A stretch of DNA of 25,248 nt. Source: Burkholderiales bacterium. Lineage in GTDB: Bacteria; Actinomycetota; Thermoleophilia; Gaiellales; Gaiellaceae. Each line of letters begins with the position of its first letter. Position 1 is the first letter of the stretch. The position numbers and the translations under genes were made by a program. Where the stretch lies: the NCBI GenBank assembly GCA_025935595.1, contig JAICUZ010000008.1, forward strand, positions 1 through 25,248, written 5' to 3'. The notes beneath the pieces are model-generated. The model did not search any database. It was not told where the DNA came from and saw only the letters and a program-made list of their open reading frames with translations. Below, piece by piece: positions 1 through 6,795 of this stretch.

Positions 1-116
1 ATCCGGAGGAGTTCCTGCTGTCGCTGCGGAGCGCCGAAGTCCTCCGCCGGCCGAAGCCGCTCGCGTATCTGCAGTCCCTCAAGTGGGTCGCCCAGGTGAA
101 GGACCGGGTCCGCTAG
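1..116 (+). CDS. C-terminal fragment of an unidentified protein (5' end outside window)
   Basis: An open frame enters from the left edge (codons in phase with base 3) and stops at TAG 114-116. The 37 visible residues are basic and end in KWVAQVKDRVR. They carry no motif I recognise, so no function is offered. The frame is open from the edge and its codon use (G/C in third positions) matches the neighbours, which is the only support that it is coding. It is followed 34 nt later by the glycosylase-like gene in the same direction, so the two could be cotranscribed. Confidence 0.5.
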   Translation, partial: PEEFLLSLRSAEVLRRPKPLAYLQSLKWVAQVKDRVR

Positions 117-150
117 GAGGGTCCCCTAGGAGAAGGGTTCCGGGTCCCGA

Positions 151-753
151 ATGGACCCTTGCTGCGTGGCCACCGACGTGACGACAGACGAGATCTACGA
201 GCGGTACCTCCGGAAGGCGATCACCGAGATCAACCGCCTCTCGCACGAGATCGCGCAGGCGGCCGACGGCGCACCGACCGCACTGCCGACCGGGCATCCG
301 CTCGCGAGCATCTTCCTGCTCAAGTACGGCGCTCAGGCGCAGGAATTGCAAGAAGGCGTGGCGTTCCACGGCCGTGCCGGCACCGCGCTGATCAAGTCGC
401 TGCAGCGGCTGCACGTCGACCCGATGGAGGTCTACGGCACGAACTGCGTGAAGTTCGCGGGGAGTGACCTCGGTGTCGCCGCCGAGTGGCTGCGCCGCGA
501 GCTGCGCATCGTCGAGCCGAAGCTGGTGGTGGTGATGGGTGACGACGCGCTCGAGTTCCTGAACGGAGTCGGCTTCCAGCTGGCGTCGCCGCTCCAGCCG
601 GAGCTGGGCGAGCTGCAGCGGTTCTCGCCGACGATCGAAGGGCTCTGCGTGCCCGACATCGACCTCTCGCTCGACGAGGGGCCGGCGAAGACCGCGTTCT
701 GGAACGCCTTCAAGGTAGTCGGGCCGTGGTGGGCAGAGCTTCCGCCCTACTAG
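151..753 (+). CDS. Uracil-DNA glycosylase superfamily-like protein
   Basis: A 200-residue protein with the layout of the family 4/5 uracil-DNA glycosylase fold, which excises uracil from DNA. Visible hallmarks in order: a motif-1 region around residues 52-63 (LLKYGAQAQELQEG), the downstream FHGRAG equivalent of the usual F-G-AG segment, TNCVKF matching the TN-VK segment, and ELRIVEPKLVVVMGDDAL matching the conserved E-P-vv-lG-A strand. Oddity: the usual GEAPG catalytic/substrate loop is replaced by KYGAQAQ, and the N-terminal Fe-S cysteines of family 4 are not evident, so it may be a divergent or non-catalytic member. Start: ATG 151 is preceded by AGGAG at 128-132, rather far; GTG 178 is an alternative giving 191 residues. 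Its 3' end overlaps the next gene by about 25 nt, implying coupled expression. Confidence 0.6.
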   Translation: MDPCCVATDVTTDEIYERYLRKAITEINRLSHEIAQAADGAPTALPTGHPLASIFLLKYGAQAQELQEGVAFHGRAGTALIKSLQRLHVDPMEVYGTNCVKFAGSDLGVAAEWLRRELRIVEPKLVVVMGDDALEFLNGVGFQLASPLQPELGELQRFSPTIEGLCVPDIDLSLDEGPAKTAFWNAFKVVGPWWAELPPY

Positions 754-1436
754 CCCTCTTCGGGGCGCTCGTCGTCTACTACGAGACGAACGGGCACTGG
801 TGGCAGGCGGGGCTGTGGTGGGACGTCGCATTCATCGCGTGCGTCCTCATGCCCGCCGTATTCGGGCTCGTGCTCGTGGGAGTGCCGTGGTGGTCGTCAC
901 GCCGGCTCTTCCCGGCCGGGATCGCCTGCGTCGTGCTCGCGGTCATCCTGGAGCTCGTGAACGCGGACGTGTTTGCGAACTTCGCGCGGCTCGGCGCGAC
1001 GACGCTCCTCGGCTGGTGGTTCCTCTCGTTCTTCGAGACGGTCTCGTGGGTCGTGCTCGTCGCGGTGATCATCCCGTGGATCGACATCTACTCGGTCTGG
1101 CGCGGACCGACGAAACAGATCGTCGAGCACCACGAGCAGGTCTTCAGCGTGCTGTCGTTTGCGTTCCCCGTGCCCGGCGAGCATGCGGCCGCGAACCTCG
1201 GCGTGCCCGACCTCCTGTTCTTCGCGCTGTTCCTCGGTGCCGCGTCGCGGTTCGACCTGCGCGTCTTCGCGACGTGGGTCGGGCTCGTCGCCGGGCTCGG
1301 GCTGACGATAGCCGCGACGGTCTACTTCGACCTGAGCGGGCTGCCGGCGCTGCCCGCGATCACGTTGGGCTTCCTGGCGCCGAACGCCGATCTGCTGTGG
1401 CGGGAGCTCCGCTCAGGGCGCGTCGCGCAGCAGTAG
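726..1436 (+). CDS. Polytopic membrane protein resembling presenilin-type intramembrane aspartyl proteases
   Basis: A 236-residue, very hydrophobic protein with about 7-8 membrane segments (roughly 4-19, 31-53, 61-80, 91-104, 105-120, 160-175, 179-200, 206-220). Three spaced motifs recall the presenilin/signal-peptide-peptidase fold: Asp120 at the end of a helix in WIDIYSVWRGP, Asp162 in LGVPDLLFFALFLG (where presenilins have GxGD), and a PAL tripeptide at 207-209 in GLPALPAI, followed by a final helix. In the known family the two Asp residues are catalytic and PAL shapes the active site. What I see is the motif order and spacing; protease activity is inferred and the GxGD motif is imperfect (GVPD). 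Start GTG 726 or GTG 729, inside the end of the glycosylase-like gene. Its 3' end overlaps the convergent rRNA methyltransferase gene by 24 bp. Confidence 0.6.
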   Translation: MVGRASALLALFGALVVYYETNGHWWQAGLWWDVAFIACVLMPAVFGLVLVGVPWWSSRRLFPAGIACVVLAVILELVNADVFANFARLGATTLLGWWFLSFFETVSWVVLVAVIIPWIDIYSVWRGPTKQIVEHHEQVFSVLSFAFPVPGEHAAANLGVPDLLFFALFLGAASRFDLRVFATWVGLVAGLGLTIAATVYFDLSGLPALPAITLGFLAPNADLLWRELRSGRVAQQ

Positions 1437-2783
1437 CGCCGCGCACTCCACGTGCGGCGTGTGCGGGAACATGTCGACCGGCTGCGCGTGCACGAGCCGG
1501 TAGCCGTAGTCGTCCGACAGCCGCTTGACGTCGCTCGCGAGCGTGGTCGGGTTGCACGAGACATAGACGACGCGCGGTGCGCCGATCTCCCCCAGCCGGC
1601 GGAGCGCCTTGCCGGCGAGACCGGCGCGCGGCGGATCGACGACCACGACGTCCGGATCGCCCGCGCGATCGCGGAGCTCCGCGAGGACCTCGCCGACGTT
1701 GCCGGCGAAGAACGCAGCGTTCCCGACGGAGTTCAGCTCCTGGTTCTCGATCGCGCACGCGACCGACTCCTCCGAGATCTCGATCCCCCACACCGTCAGC
1801 GCCGATGCAGCCATCGACAGCCCGATCGTGCCGATCCCGCAGTAGAGGTCGTAGACGGTCTCGCCACCTTGGAGCGCCGCGAGGTCGCGTGCGATCGCGT
1901 AGAGCCGCTCAGCCATCTCCGTGTTCGTCTGCAGGAACGCATTCGGCCGAACGCGGAGTCGAAGGCCGCCGATCTCCTCCTCGATCGCGTCTTCGCCCCA
2001 GAGGAGGTCCGTCGGCAGGTTCGTCACCTCCGCCGCCCCGCGGTTCACCGACCAGTGAATCGACTTCACCTCGGGAAACTCCGTCAGCACCTCGATCAGG
2101 CGTTCGCGGTCGAAGCGCTCGCCGCGCGCGGTGACGAGCTGCACGAGCGCTTGGCCGGTGTTTCGCCCCTCGCGGACGACGAGATGCCTGAGATACCCGT
2201 CGTGCGTCTCCTGGTCGTAGGCGGCGAGCCTCTCCTCCCTCGCCCACTCGCGAACGCGGTTTCGGATCGCGTTGCCGACGTCGGAGGTGAGCCAGCACTT
2301 CTCGATCTCGAGCACTTCGTCCCAGCGCCCCGCGCGATGGAGACCGAGCGTCGGCCCGCCGTCGTTCGTCGTGAACGAGTACTCCATCTTGTTGCGGTAG
2401 CCGAACTGCGACGCCGCGGGGACGATCGGCTCGAGCGGCGGATCGCTAAGACCCGCGAGCCGCTGGAGCGAGTCGGCGACCCACTGGTGCTTCGCCGCGA
2501 GCTGCGCGTCGTAGGCGAGGTCCTGGAAGCGACAACCGCCGCACGCCGGGTAGTGGGCGCAAGGCGCGTCGACACGCTGCGGGCCTGCGGCGATCACCTC
2601 AGTCGCAATCGCCTCGGCGTGACGCCGCTGTACCTTCGTCACGCGCGCGCGAACGGTGTCACCGGGCAAGCCGCTGCGGACGAAGACGACGAAGCCGTCG
2701 AGGCGCGCGACGCCGTTCCCGCCGTAGGCGAGGGAGTCGACCGTGAGCTCGAGCTCCTGGTCTCGCTGGACGGGCGCAGCCAC
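1413..2783 (-). CDS. rlmD: 23S rRNA (uracil-C5)-methyltransferase, RlmD/TrmA family
   Basis: A 456-residue SAM-dependent RNA m5U methyltransferase. Domains: N-terminal TRAM RNA-binding domain (about 8-65); a [4Fe-4S] site with Cys75, Cys81, Cys84 (CAHYPACGGC) and Cys163 (EKCW), spaced as in E. coli RumA/RlmD; then a Rossmann methyltransferase with motif I YDLYCGIGTIGLSMA (311-325), VVDPPRAGL (381-389), catalytic Cys410 in VSCNPTTLASD and the general-base Glu447 in HVECAAL. All expected residues are present, so it should be active; whether it targets U1939, U747 (RlmCD-like) or tRNA cannot be told. Start is GTG 2783, 9 nt after the pxpC stop, making it the last gene of the yjbQ-pxpABC operon. 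No Shine-Dalgarno is evident there. Confidence 0.92.
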   Translation of the reverse strand: MAAPVQRDQELELTVDSLAYGGNGVARLDGFVVFVRSGLPGDTVRARVTKVQRRHAEAIATEVIAAGPQRVDAPCAHYPACGGCRFQDLAYDAQLAAKHQWVADSLQRLAGLSDPPLEPIVPAASQFGYRNKMEYSFTTNDGGPTLGLHRAGRWDEVLEIEKCWLTSDVGNAIRNRVREWAREERLAAYDQETHDGYLRHLVVREGRNTGQALVQLVTARGERFDRERLIEVLTEFPEVKSIHWSVNRGAAEVTNLPTDLLWGEDAIEEEIGGLRLRVRPNAFLQTNTEMAERLYAIARDLAALQGGETVYDLYCGIGTIGLSMAASALTVWGIEISEESVACAIENQELNSVGNAAFFAGNVGEVLAELRDRAGDPDVVVVDPPRAGLAGKALRRLGEIGAPRVVYVSCNPTTLASDVKRLSDDYGYRLVHAQPVDMFPHTPHVECAALLLRDAP

Positions 2784-2792
2784 ATGAGGAGG

Positions 2793-3614
2793 CTAGCCGT
2801 CGATCACGAACCGGACGCACTGTCTCGGTGCGAGCTGGCCCGCCAGCCACAGGTCGTCCGAACGCACGACGGCGATCACCGGGTAGCCGCCGGTCGTCGG
2901 GTGATCCTGCATCAGGAGGATCGGCCGGCCGGAGGCAGGCACCTGCAGGGCGCCCGTCACGAGGCCTTCCGACCGGAGCTCGTCGTGCCGGGCGCGCTCG
3001 AGCGGCGGCCCGTCGAGCCGGATGCCGACACGGTTCGATGACGAGCTGACGCGCCACTGCTCCGAACACAGCGTCTGGAGCGCGGCGGCGGTGAACCAGT
3101 CGTCGCGCGGTCCTGGGATCACGCGCAGAACGGGCGTGTCCGACAGGCCGCTCCCGGGGACAGTCCCCGGGAGCTGCGCCGGCGCATCGCCTGGAACGGA
3201 GCCGATCTCGAGCACGTCGCCTGTCCGAAGTGGCCCCGGCCCGAGTCCGGTGAGGAGATCGGTCGAGCGGCTTCCGAGCACCGCGTCGACCTCGATCCCG
3301 CCGCGGACGCAGATGTACGTGCGCACGCCGCCCACGCACCGGCCGACCTCGAGCAGCTCGACCGTGCGAACCTCGGGCGTCGCCGCGCCGGTCAGCGCAA
3401 CCGTCGTCGGGCGGTCGAAGCGCAGCGTCGGACCGTCGAGCGTCGCCTCGAGCGCCGCCGCACCGGACGGGTTGCCGACGAGCCGGTTGCCGAGCTCGTA
3501 GGCGACGGGATCGGCCGCGCCCGACGGCGGCACGCCGAGGTGCGCGAGCCCCGGACGGCCGCGATCCTGCACCGTCGTAAGCAACCCGGGGCGAACGACC
3601 TCGAGCCGCGTCAC
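2793..3614 (-). CDS. pxpC: 5-oxoprolinase subunit PxpC (biotin-dependent carboxyltransferase-like, KipA/YbgK family)
   Basis: A 273-residue subunit of the ATP-dependent 5-oxoprolinase PxpABC, which opens 5-oxoproline (pyroglutamate) to glutamate in the cytosol. Family hallmarks: an N-terminal VVRPGLLTTVQDRGRPG block, then GVPPSGAADPVAYELGNRL (the family usually has GA-D here), LEATLDGP, a central SSSNRVGIRLDGPPL, and the C-terminal VTGALQVPASGRPILLM and DHPTTGGYPVIAVV blocks. Length is slightly under the usual 290-310. It starts with GTG 3614, whose last two bases form part of the pxpB TGA stop (GTGA overlap), a coupling typical of stoichiometric subunits. Neighbouring pxpA and pxpB make the assignment firm. 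Confidence 0.93.
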   Translation of the reverse strand: MTRLEVVRPGLLTTVQDRGRPGLAHLGVPPSGAADPVAYELGNRLVGNPSGAAALEATLDGPTLRFDRPTTVALTGAATPEVRTVELLEVGRCVGGVRTYICVRGGIEVDAVLGSRSTDLLTGLGPGPLRTGDVLEIGSVPGDAPAQLPGTVPGSGLSDTPVLRVIPGPRDDWFTAAALQTLCSEQWRVSSSSNRVGIRLDGPPLERARHDELRSEGLVTGALQVPASGRPILLMQDHPTTGGYPVIAVVRSDDLWLAGQLAPRQCVRFVIDG

Positions 3615-4201
3615 GGCGCGACGAACCGAACGCGGTCACCGGGCGCGAGCAGGGCCGGCGGCTCGCGGGCAGGATCGAACATCGCGGCGGTCGTCGAGCC
3701 GAGCAGCCGCCACCCGCCCGGCGAGTCACGCGGGTAGACACCCGAGTACGGCCCGGCGATCGCGACGGTGCCGCCCGGGACCCGGGTGCGCGGCACCTCG
3801 CGACGCGGCACGTGCAGCAGCTCGTCGCCGCCGGTGAGATAGGCGAAGCCGGGCTGGAATCCGAGGAACGCCGCGACGTGCTCGGCGCCGGTGTGCCGCG
3901 CGACCACCTCCTCCTGGGAGAGGCCCGTCAGCCGTGCGACTTCCTCGAGGTCGGGGCCGTTGTAGACGACCGGGATCTCGACCGGGCGGCCGGGTTGTTC
4001 CGGCTCGGGCATGAGCACGAGCTCACCGAGATCGGCCGGCTCGGCCGCCCACGTCACGAGCACCGTCGTGTGCCCGACGACGATGTCGACGAGATCCGAC
4101 CGCTCCGCCCGCAGCAGCCGGGCGAGCCGGACCGCAGTCGCATTGTCCGGCGCCTCGATCAGCGAGCCCCGGTCGCCCGCCGGACGGATCTCGTAGCTCA
4201 C
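3611..4201 (-). CDS. pxpB: 5-oxoprolinase subunit PxpB (KipI/YbgJ family)
   Basis: A 196-residue subunit of 5-oxoprolinase; in Bacillus the homologue KipI also inhibits the sporulation kinase KinA. Conserved blocks: N-terminal YEIRPAGDRG, central IPVVYNGPDLEEVARLTGLS, then FLGFQPGFAYLTG, PRREVPRTRVPGGTVAIAG and YPRDSPGGWRLLGST, the cyclophilin-like core of the family. I chose GTG 4201 because it gives the family N-terminus and overlaps the pxpA stop as GTGA; the frame remains open far upstream but that extension is antisense-like shadow of pxpA and yjbQ. Ends in a GTGA overlap with pxpC. Confidence 0.93.
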   Translation of the reverse strand: MSYEIRPAGDRGSLIEAPDNATAVRLARLLRAERSDLVDIVVGHTTVLVTWAAEPADLGELVLMPEPEQPGRPVEIPVVYNGPDLEEVARLTGLSQEEVVARHTGAEHVAAFLGFQPGFAYLTGGDELLHVPRREVPRTRVPGGTVAIAGPYSGVYPRDSPGGWRLLGSTTAAMFDPAREPPALLAPGDRVRFVAP

Positions 4202-4893
4202 GAGAACCGGCGCAGGGTGAACCCGGCCTCGACCAGGGCGGCACGGACGTGCGCCGCCGTGCCCGCGGCGCCGGGGCTGTCGCCGTGGACGCAGATCGAC
4301 CGCACCAAACCGGCGTGCGCGAGCGTCACCGCCTGCTCCGCAGCCTCGGTCGCGGCGAGGAGCGCACCGGGCTGGTCGCGCGGCACGAGGGCGCCGTTCG
4401 CGTAGCCGCGGTCGGCGAATCCCTCCGCAAAGGCCTCCATGCCGCCGCTGCGTGCCTGCTCGAACAGCTCCGATCCCGGCCACGCGAGCATCGCCACTCC
4501 GTAGTCGAACGTCGCGTCGACGATCGCGCGCGCGACGTCCGCGTCTGCGATCGCCCGCGTGTACAGGGCGCCGTGCGGTTTCACGTACGTGACGAAGGCG
4601 CCTTCTTCGAACGCGATCTCGACTAGCGTCGCGAGTTGCTCGGCGACGTCGTCGCGCAACGTGTCTGGCGGCACGTCGAGGGCGCGGCGCCCGAAGCCCT
4701 CGCGGTCGCGATACGACGGATGGGCGCCGACCGCCATGTCGGCACGCCCCGCTGCGAGGGCGCACACCATCCGCATCGTGTCGGGCGAGCCGGCGTGGAA
4801 TCCGCACGCGACGTTCGCGCTGGTGACGACGTCGAGCAGGCGCTCGTCGTCGGCGAACCCTTCCCCGACGTCGGCGTTGAGATCGATCGCCAT
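4198..4893 (-). CDS. pxpA: 5-oxoprolinase subunit PxpA (LamB/YcsF family)
   Basis: A 231-residue LamB/YcsF protein, the TIM-barrel-like subunit of the 5-oxoprolinase complex. Hallmarks: DLNADVGEGF at residues 4-13, TSANVACGFHAGSPDTM, VGAHPSYRDREGFGRR, a YVKPHGALYTRA block and VRSICVHGDSPGA near the C-terminus. Length is close to the usual 240-255. ATG 4893 immediately follows the yjbQ TAG stop (TAGATGG, zero spacing), and the stop overlaps the GTG of pxpB. 5-oxoproline forms spontaneously from glutamine and glutamate derivatives, so the operon is a house-cleaning and salvage unit. Confidence 0.95.
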   Translation of the reverse strand: MAIDLNADVGEGFADDERLLDVVTSANVACGFHAGSPDTMRMVCALAAGRADMAVGAHPSYRDREGFGRRALDVPPDTLRDDVAEQLATLVEIAFEEGAFVTYVKPHGALYTRAIADADVARAIVDATFDYGVAMLAWPGSELFEQARSGGMEAFAEGFADRGYANGALVPRDQPGALLAATEAAEQAVTLAHAGLVRSICVHGDSPGAAGTAAHVRAALVEAGFTLRRFS

Positions 4894-5292
4894 CTACTGC
4901 AGCAGCGTGACGTACACAGACCGCGTCCGCGGCCCGTCGAACTCGCAGAGGAAGATGCCTTGCCAGGTGCCGAGCGCGAGCTCGCCGTCGCGCAGCGGAA
5001 CGAGGACCTGCGGCCCCAGCAGCGCCGCGCGCGGATGCGAGGGCGCGTTTTCCTCCCCCTCTTCGATGTGCTGCCACCCCCACGCCTCGGGCACGAGCCT
5101 CTCGAGCGCCATCTCGAAGTCGCGCGCGACCATCGGATCGGCGTGCTCGTTGATCGTCAAGCCCGCGGTCGTGTGCGGGACGTAGACGAGCACTGCCGAC
5201 GCGCCGTCGGCGTCCCGAGCGGCGTCGCGGACCTGGGCCGTGATGTCAAGGAGCTGCGTGTGCCGCTCGGTAGCGATTCGGAGCTCGTGCAC
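4894..5292 (-). CDS. yjbQ: YjbQ family protein (secondary thiamine-phosphate synthase-like enzyme)
   Basis: A 132-residue member of the YjbQ/UPF0047 family. The core is complete: HTTAGLTINEHADP at 40-53, HIEEGEENAPSHPRAALLG at 75-93 and the signature LGTWQGIFLCEFDGPR at 107-122. Members show weak thiamine-phosphate synthase activity in E. coli; the physiological role is not settled. I chose GTG 5292 because it gives the family length (130-140) and lies 8 nt from a TAGGAT -10-like hexamer; the frame is open much further upstream, but that region is the antisense of the peptidase gene. First gene of the operon with pxpABC and the rRNA methyltransferase. Confidence 0.9.
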   Translation of the reverse strand: MHELRIATERHTQLLDITAQVRDAARDADGASAVLVYVPHTTAGLTINEHADPMVARDFEMALERLVPEAWGWQHIEEGEENAPSHPRAALLGPQVLVPLRDGELALGTWQGIFLCEFDGPRTRSVYVTLLQ

Positions 5293-5299
5293 GAGCCCG

Positions 5300-5306
5300 T
5301 ATCCTA
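5300..5306. promoter_or_regulatory. Shared divergent -10 element for yjbQ and the 5314 peptidase gene
   Basis: Only 21 bp separate the two divergent starts (GTG 5292 on minus, ATG 5314 on plus). Inside it TATCCT (5300-5305) on plus and TAGGAT (5306-5301) on minus overlap by five bases. Each is followed by exactly 8 nt before its start codon, which fits leaderless transcription in both directions. The -35 regions would lie within the opposing genes and are not well conserved. Confidence 0.5.
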
Positions 5307-5313
5307 GGGCGCG

Positions 5314-6783
5314 ATGGCGATCGCCCCGTACACAGCGAGCGAGATCGACGCGTTCCGCGAGCGCGGCGACGCGTTCAACCGCGACATGCTTCAGGAGTAC
5401 TACGACCACTTCGCGGGGTTCAAGGAGACGCTCGACATCGAGCCGATCTACGAGGAGTACGAGGACCTCACGCGGCTCGAGACGGCGCAGCGGCTCGAGC
5501 AGGCGCCGACCGAGCTCTGGCGGTTTGCCTGCGAGGGCTTCCTGGGGAACCTGACCCGCTCGCATCAGGCGAAGGCCGCCGAGGTCGAGGCCACCCTCGA
5601 GGCGAGGGTCGACGGAGAGTCCTTCCCGTACCGGATGCTGCGTGTCGCGATGTCCAACGAGTCGGATCGTGGGAAGCGACAGCGGCTCGACGAGGAGCGG
5701 ATCCGCCTGATGGACGAGCACCTGAACCCGCTGTACCTCGACGCGTATCGCATCGACCGCGGCGCGGTCCGGGAGCTCAACGCGCCGAACTATTACGAGC
5801 TCTACAAGCGCTTCGGCTTCAGGCTCGACGAGCTCGCGGACGAATGTCGCGCAGTGCTCGACGACACCGAGAAGTTGTGGGAGGACGAGGGCGACACACT
5901 GTTCCGGACGCGGCTCGGCTTCGGCCTTAACGACGCCAAGCCGTGGGACGTCGGGCGCCTCTTCCGCGCGCCGGAGCTCGACGCGCAGTACCCGGCCGAC
6001 AAGATGCTGCCCGCGCTCGAGGCGACGCTGACCGAGCTCGGCATCGACATCCGCTCGCAGGCGAACGTCCACCTCGACCTCGAGGTGCGGCCGAGCAAGT
6101 CGCCGCGCGCCTTCTGCGCGCCGATCGAGGTGCCGGGCAAGGTGATGCTCGTCATCCAGCCGATCGGCGGCAAGGACGACTGGGAGGCACTCTTCCACGA
6201 GGCCGGCCACACCGAGCACTACGCGTCGACGAGCGACGACCTCTCGATGGAGGGCAAGCGTCTCGGCGACAACGCGGTCACCGAGGGCTGGGCGATGCTG
6301 ATGCAACACCTCGTGACCGAGCCGGCCTGGCTCAGCCGCCGGCTCGACGTCCCGAATGTCGACGCGCTCGGGAAGGACGGCGCCGTGTCGCTCCTCTATT
6401 TCGTCCGTCGCTACTGCGCGAAGCTGCTCTACGAGATCGAGTTGTTCCAGGTCGAGGACCCGACGACCGTCCGGAGCGTCTACGCGGAGCTTCTGTCGGA
6501 CGCTCTGAAGATCCCGGTCCACCCCGAGAGCTACCTCGACGACGTCGACGGCAGCTTCTACGTGATCGGCTACCTCCGTTCCTGGGCGTTCGAGGCGCAA
6601 CTGCGCGACTTCCTGCGCAGCGAGTTCGGGAACGAATGGTTCGCTCGGCGCGAGGCGGGCGACCTGCTGCGCGAGCTCTGGTCGGTCGGCCAGGAGCCGA
6701 CCGCCGACGCCCTGCTGAAGGACGTGACCGGCGCCAAGCTGGAAATGGCCTCAGTGGGCGACCGGATCCGCGAACGACTTTAG
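5314..6783 (+). CDS. Gluzincin (M3-like) metallopeptidase
   Basis: A 489-residue soluble, helical protein with a zinc-peptidase site: HEAGH at 295-299, with Glu324 in VTEGWAML 25 residues after the second His as the likely third ligand, as in gluzincins of clan MA (M3/M32 families). The HEAGHTEHY context resembles M3 oligopeptidases (HE-GH-xH), but the protein is shorter than the usual 550-680 residues and I cannot assign a named subfamily. No signal peptide or membrane segment is visible, so a cytosolic oligopeptidase is likely. Start ATG 5314 follows a TATCCT hexamer by 8 nt with no Shine-Dalgarno, suggesting a leaderless mRNA. The stop TAG overlaps the presumed -10 of the sigma gene. Confidence 0.75.
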   Translation: MAIAPYTASEIDAFRERGDAFNRDMLQEYYDHFAGFKETLDIEPIYEEYEDLTRLETAQRLEQAPTELWRFACEGFLGNLTRSHQAKAAEVEATLEARVDGESFPYRMLRVAMSNESDRGKRQRLDEERIRLMDEHLNPLYLDAYRIDRGAVRELNAPNYYELYKRFGFRLDELADECRAVLDDTEKLWEDEGDTLFRTRLGFGLNDAKPWDVGRLFRAPELDAQYPADKMLPALEATLTELGIDIRSQANVHLDLEVRPSKSPRAFCAPIEVPGKVMLVIQPIGGKDDWEALFHEAGHTEHYASTSDDLSMEGKRLGDNAVTEGWAMLMQHLVTEPAWLSRRLDVPNVDALGKDGAVSLLYFVRRYCAKLLYEIELFQVEDPTTVRSVYAELLSDALKIPVHPESYLDDVDGSFYVIGYLRSWAFEAQLRDFLRSEFGNEWFARREAGDLLRELWSVGQEPTADALLKDVTGAKLEMASVGDRIRERL

Positions 6784-6786
6784 AGT
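6781..6786 (+). promoter_or_regulatory. -10-like hexamer before the ECF sigma gene
   Basis: TAGAGT overlaps the stop codon of the peptidase gene and lies 9 nt before ATG 6796. It fits the TAnnnT pattern seen at other starts in this window. No convincing -35 is visible, and readthrough from the peptidase gene is also possible. Confidence 0.3.
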
Positions 6787-6795
6787 CGTCCTTGC

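Noticed and set aside
1452..3041. A 529-codon plus-strand open frame
   Set aside because: It is antisense to the rRNA methyltransferase and pxpC, both with full sets of family motifs; its translation is Arg/Ala/Asp-rich GC-shadow without recognisable domains.
5293..5313. Thiamine riboswitch before yjbQ
   Set aside because: The gap is only 21 bp, too short for any TPP riboswitch.
5293..6600. A long in-frame upstream extension of yjbQ on the minus strand
   Set aside because: It is antisense to the HEAGH peptidase gene and lacks YjbQ homology; YjbQ proteins are about 130-140 residues, as given by GTG 5292.
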